From Diplocarpon mali (lineage: Eukaryota; Ascomycota; Leotiomycetes; Helotiales; Drepanopezizaceae), in the NCBI GenBank assembly GCA_024741835.1, contig JAENRP010000010.1, forward strand, positions 62,001-126,000: a stretch of 64,000 nt of DNA, given 5' to 3'. The notes under the pieces are model-generated. The model searched no databases, had not been told where the DNA came from, and saw nothing but the letters and a program-made list of their open reading frames with translations. Below, piece by piece: positions 34,586-48,582 of this stretch (within the stretch, counting starts at the first letter, position 1; each line of letters begins with the position of its first letter). Both the position numbers and the translations under genes were made by a program.

Positions 34586-37500
34586 GTGCGGTACTTGTTT
34601 GGCCTACAATAAAGTATTTCGCCCTACAAGCGAACTTTAAGCCACCATTGGTAGTACACTGATGTAGCATTTGTTTGGCCTGACACAATTTAATAGCTCT
34701 TTGAAGTAAACAGGGTCTGAATGAGCCTTATAGAACTTATCAAGCAAGTTGAATCAGATATAACATATCATAGTGATCCACTTGAGTGGTGTGCTTCAGG
34801 CCTACTTCGGACGATTCGACCATTACAAAGCTGTAGTATCTTATATTTTGTATTATGGCACACTTACACCCGCTGGTCTTTCCTTTGTTCTTAGGCGTAT
34901 CCCCCATGCAAAGAAGCAAGACTATTTTCAAAATCATCAAGATGCTATCAGCAATCATTATCAGTAATACTTTTAAGTTAACTTACACATAAAAATAACT
35001 ACAATGCGTAATTAATAGGATTCAAGTTCTCTTACTCAACCAGGTACTGTTTTCTGCTACAGCTAAAGATACGTTTAAACGAGTCTTATTTACTAAGAAT
35101 CGGCTAATGAGATAGGTAAAAGCGCGCCAAGTAACGTAGCATACAATATGTGTATTCTGCGGAGCCGCATGCCGTTTATATCGTTTCCAAGTATTCGCTT
35201 ACACTTCAACGATCCAAGTTGGAACCTTGCAAGGTATTATGTATCTAAAAGATTCTGGGCAAGCTTCTTTGCCAACTATTCCAGTTAATCGGGCTCCTGC
35301 TTGGTGGAAATCGCTAAATAAACGAATAGATAGCTAGAGAGCTAAAAACTGACCAAACCTCAGGAGGAGTATACCAATCCACTTGGCCACCTAAAAGCCC
35401 TGGTATCCGTGTCGACTCGCTCATGACTTCGAAAAATAAGAGAATAAGATCAACACTGCTAATCTAAACAGAAGATCCCTTATCATGGCATTCCTTACAA
35501 GGATCAACTCATCGCTGTCCTCCAGACCCAAGTCTCATACCGATATGCCTATTCAAACTTCGGGTGACTCTATGCTATCTAGTGCTTTCTACTACCGATT
35601 TCACTTCTCCTCCATCACAGCCCAGCATTGCAAACTCGCTCGAAATAGCGATTCCCACTAACTCCCACAACGCGCACATGTCAACCACGCCCCTAATGGT
35701 GACAAATCCGTCCCCATAAAAGCGAGCCTTGGCTACACCTGAAACCACGTTGTCATCTTGATTTCAAAGGAGAATATAATGTGCTTATCGTAGGAGATAT
35801 CTAGAGATTTTGAAAGCTTAGGAGCGACAATGGGATGATGTTCGCGAGGTTTCGAAGAACGCTGCGCAGCGACGGAAGAACAAGCATTAGGCATTGTCAT
35901 TACCTACAATAAAAACCGCATTATATATCTATCCCACAATAATACAGTAATATTTTTTATATTTGTATTTAACGCTTGTTGTTTTGAGGTGTTGTTGACT
36001 TCTTTTCTTAGGCGATGCTCCAATACTTCCGTGGCTAGGACCACTCACATCACTTGAAGCTTTCAACTAGAGAATAGTTCTGAGATTCTTCTAAACTTAT
36101 CTCAGTGTACCTAGTACTCGAAATATATCATGTAAGACTATGCTTTAACTCTAGGAATCTATGTTTAGTTGAAGAGGTGTTGTCGTATATCCAAACCACG
36201 CCTATTCAAAACCCACGTCTCCTCGTCAGCATCACCAGTTTTCATCAACCATAATATGTTCAAAAGAACCGAGACATAATCTACCAGGCTCTCCATGATA
36301 TCTCTAATCTCGACAAGCTTCCCTGATGCTCAGTGGTAGCCTACGATTTTTTTATGTAATCGCTGCAGTGTTGTTGCTGTCAACTGTTACACTCTAATTT
36401 TGCTATCTGCTATGCTGGCTTCTGAATGGTTTCAAACTTTCTGGCCTTTGCTTCTTTTGAAAAAAGTGCTTTTTACTCATGTTCAAATGCCAGTCCGTGA
36501 CACAGCCTGTTTCTCTCGACACCTTCCAACCACCCCCATACGTCATCGTACACCAGATGTTTCTTACTGTATTAAAAGAGCTTTTGTTGGCTCCGCCCAT
36601 TATAGAAAACCTTCTAGCTTTAATTTGCTCAAGCTCGACGCCTTTTCTGCAAGGCCTCTCTATTACGTGTCTCCGAAAGGCGACCTCGGGTCCAACCGCC
36701 CAACGATACAGGTCCAGAAGCAAATGTAGGTCGGTAGGTAGTATTGATTTACGTCTAGAGCTAGATGTGAAAAACGCACCTACGGACCTCTACAGGGGTA
36801 CCTAGACGTATAAAATCAGGGAACTATATAGAGTTAAACGCTCAATAGAGGATAATTCAAACTAGAGCGCATAGCCGTAGGCTGGTAGAGGGAATAAAAG
36901 AAATATCAAGACAACTTCTTACATACTTAATCCAACCCTTAAAATCTTATCCTAGCGAGTTTAATGTAAATCAAATGCTTTATTAGTATATCAAAATCGT
37001 AAAGCCCAGCCCTTATATACTATAGATATAAGTCTTAGCGCAAGTATATGACTCCTATAACTCCTTAGACGCCCTCCATAAGTTCTTCTCAGTTCAGCTT
37101 CTTCTCTTAATACTTTGTCATTTTACATGACTTTAAAAGAGATAGAGTTACTACTCTTGACTGGTAGCTATTTACTTTTCCCCTTGGATATATTTAAATA
37201 TACATCTTCTATCCTCCCTTCATCATAGGTTTATTTTAGATGTAGTAAACTATATCTCTAAAGTCAAGTATAGATTAGGAATGTCTTTGCAATTAGGTTA
37301 TTATATTTTATCGAGACAATTGAGTAATAACAAATTAGTATTGCAAGCAAGTAGTTGTCAATTTCGAGAGAAGGAGATATATTTAGTAAAACAAATAGAT
37401 TTCGTAAACAAGTGGCCAAATTATCGTACGTCTCTCTTTAGAAATCTTAAATTGTAAGCAATCAAGTATTTAAAGCCTGCTCCGCACGAAGGTGGAGAGT

Positions 37501-39669
37501 ACGGCTTTGCAGGCTTACAAGCAAACGTGGAGTTCGGAATATGTCGTCCAGTTGACACGATAAATTTGAATTCTTTTCAACAACCTGAATGCCTATGTTG
37601 ATAGCTGCGGGTTGTCATGATGGTAGACAGTCCCAAGAGGATTGTTTTGTGTGCCCCTTAATTATCAATTCAAGTGTATCAGTCGCTGCATATGACCTAG
37701 AACGCAATACAGGCCGACATTGGATCATGTCCAGACAATCGTTTTTTGATCTGCTCGAGCACGGAAGTGAATTGTGGTATTAATTTCCTGTCTGATAAAT
37801 CCACTCCCAGAATTAATTAGATGAAGTGGCTACTTAACTCGTCATTATAACCTCTTGATCTCCTGGATTCTGGTGTTCTTAAAACATCGATCTCCCCTAT
37901 ATTGGGAAATGTAATGATTACTGAGCTTCTCATCGTAGAAGCGCTCCATAATTCTCATCAGCGCATGGTTTATTTTTCCACATCTCGACATATATGATGA
38001 AAATACGGCCTGTCTGACTTACCTGTATCATATGGAATAAATGGTCAGTTTGAGAAACGTAAATTCAGACGGCAAGCCGTTTCACCTATCTTTCTGTGGG
38101 ATTCTTACTTGGAATAATTCGAACAAGCTATAATAAGTATCAATCTTGTGGCACTCTTGGTCTAATAGAAGAACTCATACTTTCCTCAAATAAGATACTA
38201 TTGCTGATATTATAAATCTATTGCAATTGGTACTCTCTCGGAAAAAATGACCAAATTGCGATATTTGTATGAATAGCGCTCTTCGTGAGCAAAATCGAAT
38301 CAAGCTTGTCGGGTTGAGGTGCTGTCAGTAAATCCAACAGAGAACCAAATATCCACCACGGTGTTTAATATCACAAACCTGTAGGTTGCAAATACACTTA
38401 AGATTTAAAACTAATTGTGCTTCTTTTCTACCATCTCGGATTGCAAGTTATTGGTCCTGATTTTTATGCTTCGATTTCTGTTCTAGAACTGCTAGATAAC
38501 ATTGATCAGAGGTCGTTATATCCACCTGGCTCGGCTCCGGGCACACTTATCATTGCAGTGAAGATGTGCAAGAGTACTTGATATCCCTTGGCTGAAGATT
38601 TGGATAATGATAGTGACTATTTTGTCTTTTCTTCACACTTCATATTGCTTAGCTGGCCTCCACGCCGAAATTTGGAAGAGCAAATTGGCTTATTTTCGTG
38701 GTAGTTCAGATGGCGGATACTAGTATCCTGAGATCGGAAAGCATCTAGTTGGAGATCCTGCCAAATAAAACGATTGAATATTATGAGAATATGAGGCATA
38801 CGTCATACAACATGCGATATGCATATTTCGACCTACGCAGCCTTTTGATCAGCCTTGACCAAGTGAGACATCTAAATAACCAAAAGAAAACATAAAACTA
38901 ATTTATGGGCTTGATTCTTATATCGATGGCCCCTTGCGAAAAAGACCCAAGATATATGGCATGTGCGCTATGGGCAGCCGGTGTCGACATAGGGAAGAAT
39001 ACAGGAACTTCACTTGAGTCACACCGGCGAGGTGCTTTATAATCAGTTGCTATACGTCAACCATATTATAAGAACTGATCTCAAGCTTATAACCTCTCGG
39101 CCACACATTGAAGCCATTAACCCCGAGATTAGTTTTGCCATATTTCATATTGATCTACTAGTTAGTAGTCTCGATCTACCAATCTTGTCACTAAAATACC
39201 GACACATTATACAATTAAAAAGAGGGACGGAACTTCTTGACACGTCGGCTGCGCCACGCCTGAAAATAAATTGGAGGAAGAGTGACAACAGCTAAAGCTG
39301 TTGAACGTCGATGCCGTGTGCTTGGAATAATCAAGAACTGGTACGATCAAGAGTTATGATAACGGGAAGCAATTGAGGGGAACCAGGGAGTCATCATCTA
39401 ATTGGGAGAATTGATGTTTCAATTTATGTGATACCATTTACTCCAGCTTATATAACAAATGATTCAAGAGGCTAGTCCAGCGCCACTGATGATTTGCAAT
39501 ACAAGCTTTCATAGGAAAAGTTTTGAAATGATAAGCCCCCAAGACGCATGATCCAAGTGGGAACAATGTTCGACAATCTTCTTCCAGCCACTGTACCAGT
39601 GGTTATCCAAGCCGAAATGTGGATACCAGGGATCAGACCGAAACCAGTCTTAAATAGTCGACGCATTTA

Positions 39670-40515
39670 TTAACATGGCGGCAGAGTAGGGAGTTTTCCC
39701 TGCTTGCCTCTGCAATTATCAGTGCTGTTGAGTAGTGGGGATGGAATTCCCTCAGACTTGAGAACACCCTTGAACTCTTGGCAGACATTTGCGATGTCGG
39801 ATCCGCACGACTTGTCGATAGTTAGTACATCATCGTAATTGGAATTGATGCCAGCTATGTCAGCAGTCACATTGTAGGCCTTGAGCCCGTAGAAGTTGAT
39901 AGATCGGGGTCCGTATTGCTTAGAGCAGTTACCGCAAGAGCGGAAAACCTTGCCAGCATTGATAACAGTGAACTGCACGATTGTCAGTTGATATGGAGTT
40001 AAAAAGGGGAGAAAAACTGACATCATCAACAGAAACCAAGCCCTGGCCGTTGTGCTGGATGACCTTGTCAAAAGCGTTTTGGGCTCCACCACCTTTGATG
40101 GCGACAGTTCCAGTGCCCAGAATGGAGATAGCATCTGATTGTGAATTAGTTTTCAACGCGAGAGCACATGAGCAAAAGGTGAAACCCTACCCTCACAAAC
40201 GTCACGGAACCAAACGTTGCTCAAGGTACAGGCACCCAGGCAGTGAACACCCTCAAGTGCGTCAGCACCAATGATAACATTGGAAATAGAGGCGCCGGGG
40301 GCAAGAATAAAAACAGCAGATGCAGATCCGGTATCATCATCGCTGTTGCAAGGAATGCCACGGTCGTACTCCTCGTTGTTGAAATCCCTATGGCCAGTAA
40401 TGTTCATGGGAGCAGAAAGGGATATTATAGAACCAGTGCGCCGTGGAATGTTAAGGACTTGGGCTGTGGCCATGAGGACGAGAGTTGAAGTGAAGGCTGT
40501 GGATGAGAACTTCAT
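39670..40515 (-). CDS. Pectate lyase, family PL3 (secreted)
   Basis: Cleaves de-esterified pectin (polygalacturonate) by beta-elimination outside the cell; a plant cell-wall degrading enzyme. Exons on the minus strand: 40515-40191, 40134-40022 and 39972-39670, all in phase, giving 246 aa, the normal size of compact PL3 enzymes. A signal peptide covers about residues 1-18. Family blocks visible are EGVHCLGACTLSNVWF then RDVCEDA, AIKGGGAQNAFDKVIQHNG, and KVFRSCGNC; the many cysteines fit the disulfide-rich fold. The ATG at 40515 was chosen because the signal peptide follows directly; the frame continues upstream to 40542 without a better leader. The gene is intact although its surroundings are degraded by RIP. 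Expression is probably plant- or pH-controlled, but no sites can be assigned. Confidence 0.9.
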
Positions 40516-42531
40516 TTTGATGGTGTGGTAATGGTCAAACAAAGGTTGGTTGAAAGAGTAGAAACGATGTCAGGGTACGAATGAGACAATTTGAAGTAAA
40601 TGAGAGGCTTAGTTGAAAAGAATGAGAGGGTTATAGTATAATGTGATGGATGACCAGCTGGTACATATACAAACCTCTGGACTAACGCCATCAGCCTTAC
40701 AAGCATTTTAATTTCCAAGGTCGTACGAGTAAACCATTGTCCTTATTTCGCAGGTAGCTTGGCAAAACATTTTGAATCTAATATAATTTACCAGTCAATA
40801 GGGGCTTGAAATTGAACATTTGAGAATGATCAAGACGACACTCCGTCTCTCTCGTGAGCAACAGGGGCTGAAACTTACTAAATAGCTTTTAACAGCAAAT
40901 TCGAAGTATCTTTACCGTTGAATAGACACTAAATCTTACAAAGATTGGAGCAAGGGACTTAATGTTCTTTTTCAAGTAATTGGCAGCTCTTGGTAGTCTT
41001 GGCATACAGATCTAAAACTCGTCTGTTATATGCATAAAAGCTAGAATAGGTACAAAGACTTTCAGGGGAAAATAAATGCTTGGGTAGATAGATTTTCTTA
41101 TGAGGAGCTATTCCCTATTTGTATGCAATTTCATATTTGTGCAAAGGGCAGATAATGCTGTAGCAGAGGAACACAGCCACTAAGCTCTTACCTGGTACCG
41201 GCACCCTTGGTGCCTTGACAAAACAAAAGTACAAGTGCTTCAACTAACACCCCCCCAAAAACAGGGAAAGTAACTTATGTTCTCATGACGCACGCAAAAA
41301 CAAATGCTGATCAGCTGATATTCGAGTTCACTAATTGCTGCATCCAAGTAGAAATCGGTCTTTCATTAGCTTCAAAGGGGGACGTCGCTTCACAAAAAAG
41401 ACGCGACTTGACTTTCTTAGCGCAGGCCTCTTTGATTAGCTAGTGAAAAACATCAGCAGTGACAGACGATAAAAAGAGCGTAATTTTGTATTACTAATAA
41501 GGGGTAAGACTCACTGATACTTGCTAGAAGCCTTATGTAATAAGATGGAGTATTATCAAAAGCAAGTACTTGGTAAAGCATTTTTTCAGAAAGGAATTGT
41601 TGCAAATATAACACGTAGTCACTTTGAATATACTGTAATTTTCATCTCTCGTCCAGGCTAGGTTTTTCTCCGTTTTAAAAGATAGATAAGTAATGAAGGC
41701 TGTTGCGGTATTTCATCAATACTACTAGATAGCAGAGCTGAGACACGGAGAAGAGGTTCTATCCTTTCTCGAGTACGGGGATCCAAAAACCCAGCAATTT
41801 CGCACACTGTAGTCAAATAGCGATCTCAAACACGACTTCTACAAGTAAAATACAAATACCCAGACTCCTACCTGAGACATTGTATGATATATTCGTTAAG
41901 AGCACCTGCCCTTGTCTCCTTGCGATGTTTTGGGGCATATAATGTCCCACTTGTTATTCTAAGTGGTTAGACTTTTTTCTCTCCTGAACTTGGTCTTCGA
42001 ACCGGGGAAAAAAAGGGAGGGGGTCATACAGACCGCAGAAACAATGAATCTTCGCTTACACTGAACATACGTCTTCTAACAAAATTGATTGTAATTCCAC
42101 TTCGAACCCAAATTACGAAAGCAGAATAAAACCCTCTAATAATGGTACTCTACCTTATAATTCAAGAGCATACTTAAAACCTGAAGTCTTAAGACCGATT
42201 TGATATTACCTAAGCTGCTTGCCATTTGCATCTACTAAATTGATACAAATGTAGGTTCCAAAAAAGCTCAACTTCACTCAAAACCGCTATCGAGCGATAT
42301 GAGACTCATTAGCGTCCTCCGTCACTATGTCAGGACTATAAAATAAAATGATATTATAACTAACTCAAGGTCTTCCATAAATCATGTGTTGCAAAAAATT
42401 TCTATAACGCGCGACTACTTGGTTAAGGAGACAAAGCCATGGCGCCAAGAGGGCCACAACACGAAGCAATCACGAGAGCGGGAGCGAGCCGAGGGATTAT
42501 GTTCTTGAATTTCGAATTTTGTAGGCATAAA

Positions 42532-42828
42532 GGTTCTATACCGGTAATAGATATTCACGTGAATATAGTTGAGTACTTGTTGTCAAAAAGAATCTATTGT
42601 AAATGTCTGTCTATCTCTATATGACCGAGATAGTACCTTTATACCTATGAATGTCCTCCCTCCTGTAGTCCCTCCTAGCCGCATATGGATATCCTTCCGA
42701 AGTCCTCCGGCTGAACAGCCGTCCGAAATACATACGAAACCCCTCATATCGCATATGGTACAGCTGTGTGGGATGACCCCAGGAACGAGGGCAGCTTGCC
42801 TCCTGCACAGGAATCTGCGTACCAACAA
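42532..42828 (+). repeat. LTR-like repeat, copy 1
   Basis: About 300 bp nearly identical (roughly 92 percent by eye) to 48583-48878 in the same orientation, starting GGTTCTATACCGGTAAT and ending ATCTGCGTACCAACAA. The end CAACA suits a Ty1/copia LTR, but the matching TGTTG start was not found. Differences from the second copy are mostly C/T and G/A. Confidence 0.7.
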
Positions 42829-45399
42829 GGCAGGTGATATATCTCGTTATATGCATAATTGAAACCACATGAGAGTATATATAACACCTTCTTTATACGC
42901 TAATGTGGTTATGCTTAGGCCTGTGACGAAAGAGAATGGAGTAGGAACTCTTGAACTTTTGGCCAAAGCTTTTCTATGTTTCCGAAAAGGGTGAAAGAGT
43001 ATGCAGACGAAGAGATGCTTATAGAACAGTTTGTTTCCTCCTTATGTTTCTGGACCCTAGTGGATACTTCTTAGCATTAACAATGTAGCAAAAGCACCTG
43101 TTAAAACAATCTAAGCACTCTTTACTTAGTCTTAGAGGCCCTGAGTAACATTAATAATAATGTAGTGGGTAAAGATGCACTATGAAAGCAATAAGGTGAC
43201 TTGGCTGACATATATAATGGAGTTCCTTGCTTAAACAGAATTTGTCAACTACGTCAAATTACTCTTAAACTCAACACTAAATAACTTGACAGGCTACGCA
43301 AACAACATTCTCTGAGACAAATTCCATCAGAGTAGATCCGAAATTTCACACTAGCTGACGTATTCTGATCAATTAAGAAAATCTAGTTCATCCATGAGAG
43401 TATTTTTCCAACTCTGCTCATTCCCCTCAGTGCCCTGCTCTAGCGTTGAGCATCTTCTGACTCTAATTTCCTGGCTCTATTAAACTCCACCAGTACTCAG
43501 ATTGATTAAGCACTACTGGGTAGTTTTCATACCTGAGTAATAAGTGTTTTATTTCAAACAAGCCATTACTGGCAAGGTAAGGAAAACTATACAAGCAAGC
43601 TTATTACTGGATAGGAGTTGGCCGTGAAAGATGAGGTGGGTACTAAGTTCTTTAGCTAATCTATAACTTTACTTTAAAATATGGACTACTTGCGCGATTT
43701 TCCTCTAATCTAAAGCGGGGAAGAGGGGGGGTTGGGCTTAGTAGCAGTTGAAGTGGATCTTCAAGGATAAATATACTTCACACGGTGTTTGCGATGAAGT
43801 ATAGTAAAAGTTCATCTCGCTTGATGAACGAATATAGTATACTTCTCACTGATAAGCAAGTGACTCCTAATTCCTTTTATTCTCGATCCAGTGAATCACG
43901 TATCGGATAATTCTCTAGCTATTTAGCTTTTAGAATTTATTCTTGAAATGGCTATCTTGAAGTATATCTGCTTATGAAATACGATTTTTAGGGTTTATGA
44001 TCCATCTTACTCGAAAGAAAGAAAATGTGCAAAAACCTAAACCATCATCTTGAAATAAGCGTTAAGATTGTGCTCCCCTGTTTGATCAAAGATGCCTTCA
44101 TATACACTTACCAGGCGATCCACCACTAAAGAGAATAGTTACTCGCATTCAACGAATAATTAAAATAGCTCTAAGATAATACTCAAGTTGAACACCCCAA
44201 GATCGATAAGCTAGTAACTCTTGCCAATTACCTAAAGTGTAAATTACATACAGTGTAACTGTAACACCTTACAAAACTCGATATCTTAAATAGGCAGGTT
44301 GACATTTAGATGCTTAATTTAATCCCAGTCCCTTGTCCAATCAGATAGGTATATTTCCTTCCTTGTTGGATAGCCTTTGGTCTGACCAAGTCGCTATACC
44401 CATCAGTGAATACTAGGCCACGCGCGCAGAACTTCCTAGAGACAGAGTCATTAATAAGATTCTTAGCAAGTAATAGGAGATCTACCAGTTATACCATAGT
44501 TTCTATTGAATGAAAGAATAAAAGAATAAACATAGTTTTCCGCCTGCCAACATTTTAAGTAAGTTTCAATCTCTTTTAAAAAGGAGGTAAGAAGAGCAAG
44601 CATTAAAGCCAGATACTTTTTCACAGATGTATCAAACTATATTTAAGCCATGTAACTCTGCCGCAAACCTGCCCAGGAATCGGCGCCAATGTGGTGCTTA
44701 TTACGCCTCTATGGAGTACCACCTACATCTTAAAGTCTTCACTTTTTATTCCGAGATTAAGTACGATGCCAAGAAAGTACGGATTGTGCAGCTTGGTTGA
44801 GATTATACGTTAGTAGGTTTTGACCATAGCATCTTCGAAATTGACAAAAAAAGGGACTATCCCGAACCATTCCAAAGCTCTCGGAAGTAATGTTCTTATT
44901 GCGTCATTTGATTTGTAATTTGAACCTAATATCAACAATAGTCAGAAGCAGATTAAACCCGTAACAACTTACTTTTTACTTAGTATATGCCCGAAATAAT
45001 GTATAAGTGCTATCTATGCGTAATTCTACCGGTTTCTATTAATAGGGCTTATATATAAGGGGTATAGCTAATGATTTATCTATAATGATTCGCCGCTTTT
45101 TATATTGAAAATTAATACTTTTAATATAGATTCTTCATTTAGTATACCGACTCTAAAGACACTTATAAAATAGACCTCTTATAATAAATGAGTATGCTAT
45201 TAGACTCTTTATTTTAATGCCAGTTGGACTTAAGATTAGATCGCCCTTTAATTAAACCTTACTTGATATTAAGTTCAATACGCTCTATAGACTTGATTAA
45301 CTCCTTAATATCATCTTTAAGGCTATAAAGCTCACTTAAATACTTTATAACGAAAACACCTTATTTAATAGGTTATAGCCTTAAGAGCAAATCGACGTA

Positions 45400-46181
45400 T
45401 TCTTTAGGCTAATATTCCTTCGATTCTTTATTAGAACGTTAGCTTTTACGCTATTTATATAGCTTTTAAAAAGGAAGGCTTTGTTTAACGAATTGCTTAT
45501 CGAAAACCAGTCCTTATATATACGAATCAGATCTCTCGACTTTAATAGGCTATTAAGTATAAGGATTGGACTAAAGAGCAATAGTTTTCAGTCTTATAAA
45601 GTGACGAAACGTAGGTTAATCTTAAAAAATATATAAAGGAATAGATTATATAAGAAATTGGATCTTAAGAAGAATATCACCTTAATTGTATTAAAGATCA
45701 ATATTAAAGGAAGATTAGATAGATATTTTAAGGAATAATATTAAGGAAATATAGTTAGTATTAAAGGTTATTCTAAGAAAAGGATTAGGAAATGATAAAT
45801 AAAGGTTCGTACTTTAGAATTATTATCTTAAAGGTTTAAGAGATTCTATAGCAATATCCTAAGCTTGAATTCTAATAGGATAATGCAAAAGGGCACGCTT
45901 TTAAATATACTCAATTGGTATTTAAAGCAATTAGGATTACTCCTATCTTTTAGCCTGCGAATTCTCTTAATTTAAACCTAATTAAGATAGTATAGGATAA
46001 AATGAAAGATTATATTAAAGGTAAATATCTAAAGGTTTATTAATCCTATAAAAGACTATATAAAGCTATAAAAGAAGCGTAAGAATCGATAATAATTAAA
46101 AGGATTAGAGAATTAATTAAGGAAATGCTAGAGAGATATAAAGCTATAATCGCAGCAGGAGGAGGCTATATAAAATATTAA
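45400..46181 (+). pseudogene. RIP-inactivated Tc1/mariner-type transposase
   Basis: One frame, read through stops, gives the DDE transposase of the Tc1/mariner (IS630) superfamily. KDWTKEQ is followed by FSVL, a stop, then SDET near 45,590, the first catalytic Asp region. QDNAKGHA-like sequence at about 45,880 holds the second, and a PANS.NLN stretch then DKMKDYI mark the third. The in-frame stops are TAA or TAG where the family has Gln or Trp, so C-to-T and G-to-A changes explain them. The frame closes at 46181. The N-terminal DNA-binding part is too degraded to place. Weak inverted similarity (AATAATRTA...AATTCTA) flanks the relic near 44,994 and 46,235 and may be decayed terminal repeats. 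Confidence 0.8.
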
Positions 46182-47004
46182 GGAAATTGTAAAAGCAGCA
46201 TTGCCAAGTATCTAGTATATACGGCCTAGAATTGTATATTATTTACCTATAGTACGAAGTATGCAGGTCTCATTGCGCATTTGGAACCTTGTGTCTTCCA
46301 GGATTAGAGTAAGGCAACTGGTATCGATTGGATTTGAAGAATCAGAATGATGATATGCTAAGTAACTAACTGGAGCAACATTTCGTTTTGGATTGATAGT
46401 AATTTGGTGTTTATCACTTCTGCATAGGATGTTTTTTAATACTATTAGTTACTTTCATATGCGTGCCATAGCCTTGACTATGCAGTTCTTAGTATAAATA
46501 TGCTTATCTCATAGTGATGAAACATTCATATTGATCTAGACTCTAATAAGGCCGTCTGTTTGATATCCAATATATAAAGATAATAATGTAAAAGGCGTTC
46601 CTGGTCACAGCAGGTAAGCTAGGTGTGTTTGAAAGCCAAACTTCCGCCAGTTCTAAAAATTATGCATTTATATAGGTACACTATCGGTATCGATATTTCA
46701 TAACAAAATAGAATAGGATAAGACAGTCATATTATGATCTGTTGCAGGAATGCATATCACAGTTGTGTCACATGATCTTTTACATGACATGTCATATGAC
46801 CTACCACATGACTCAGTGGCCGTGCCAAGGAGGCACTTACCTTAAGTAGCTCTTAGTTAGAGAGCTCTCTTAGACCTCAAGACAACCAATATCTTCGTTT
46901 GCACCTCATACTTTCTCGTGCCATCTTATAGTTTACTACTACGTTTACTATCAGAGAACCTCATTACAACATGATCATATTAAAAAGGCGGCCCTTCTAC
47001 AGAG

Positions 47005-47210
47005 AGCCGGTATCATGCCTTTATACCCCTGAATCACCTGCCCTTCTCTATTCCTCCAAGCCTGTGAATGCTATATTAGCCGAGTATTTTGGCCAGAGAC
47101 CGGTCCGAGCTCCCTAAAAATGTACCCAACTCCCATGTGATGTGTATTTACAAGATGATCCTAGAAACAAGGGGACAGAGCGCTCATAGAAACAATCTGC
47201 GTACTAACAA
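47005..47210 (+). repeat. LTR-like repeat, diverged third copy
   Basis: Colinear with the right two thirds of the repeats at 42532 and 48583: CCTTTATACC, then TCC.CC.TGT..., GTCCGA, CATATGTG-like, GATGA.CC.AGGAAC and the end ATCTGCGTACTAACAA. It is clearly older or more mutated than the other two. Upstream, 46765-46870 holds a cluster of CAYATGAC motifs and may be another part of the same LTR family. Confidence 0.55.
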
Positions 47211-48582
47211 TTTCTCTAGCATGAAATTCAGATTACTGCAGCTTATACTTCTATTTGCAAATACCTCTCTTAAACTCTCATTTGAATATAAGAGAATGCG
47301 TAAGACCTCGTCCGCGATCAACTACATATTGAAATAGCAAAAAGCCACACTCTCAGTAAAACAACAAAACCAAAAGAATGCCCAAGAAGAAAACATGCCA
47401 TTGAACGCTATACTTTTCGGTATCATTCAGGAACAGGATCGCAGAGTTGAGCGTCACGTCAAGGATATCAAGTGAAATGGATGTATGCTATGTGATTTGG
47501 TGTTTCGTAAACGATAATCACAGGTATATAAACCAGCAATTAATGAAGCGAATCCGGTGCGGACACTTGAGCTGGGATGCATTGTGTCGTGTGGTCATGC
47601 AATGAATCCTCTACTTTTTTAAATCAAGTCTTATACGTGTAAACAAAAATACATATTCGCTAAAGCCCGATCATCTTTCTTTCTCCCTGCAAATACAAGG
47701 GGGTCACCCTTTTGAGTCGGGAACCCATCCACCTAGCACTCTCCATTCAACACCCTTACTTGCAATGTGTTCCAATAGAAGACCACCATAAGTATTAAGC
47801 CTAAATTTTTGTGCAGAATTTTGGTTTTAGTCTCAAGCACCATTTGTTCCAAAGCAAATAGCAGCTTGTCGCAATAGCAAACATAGACATAAACCTATTT
47901 TTTTTCAACACTCAATAGATTAGGATATAAAGCAAAATATTTAACATAAAAAAATATACATATTAAACATGAACGACCTGTTGTTAAAAGAAGAACCTAA
48001 GCCCAGAGCAAAACCATGATCAATACGCATTTTTACCTATGCACACAGCTTAAAAGTACTACGAAAAACATGTTTGAGTCTCGCTTCATGTTCAGCTTAT
48101 AGACCTTCTTTTCACGCTTCCTAAAAAGATACGATGTCGCTATACTTTTCTAAAGGATCACTTCTTTCCTGTGAGCTAATCTATGAACGAACTTCGCTTT
48201 GTATACTTGGCTATAAGTTCATGTTGGAATTTTGTAAAAAGCTTATTACAATCAGAAATTATATTTGAAAGGCGAAATTCTAGAATTAATGATAGAATTA
48301 AATATTGTCTAGGGGTTACAGAGAGTAAGAAAGGCAGGTGAGTATGCAGAACACCAAGCTCTGAACACAATCGAACGGGTGCTTTGGATGGCAGGTCAAT
48401 ATCGATGGAATGGGAGCTAAATATGATTAGTGGCGATACTGGAGGGATTTGATCTATTGGATGAATGTAAATTATTATTACCATCTGGTGTAGTACAGGA
48501 GCTTAAAATGATGCACGATAAAATAAGAAAAAATTCAAGACCCTAGACAACGTGTGGTCTACATCTTAAAGATAATCCTATA

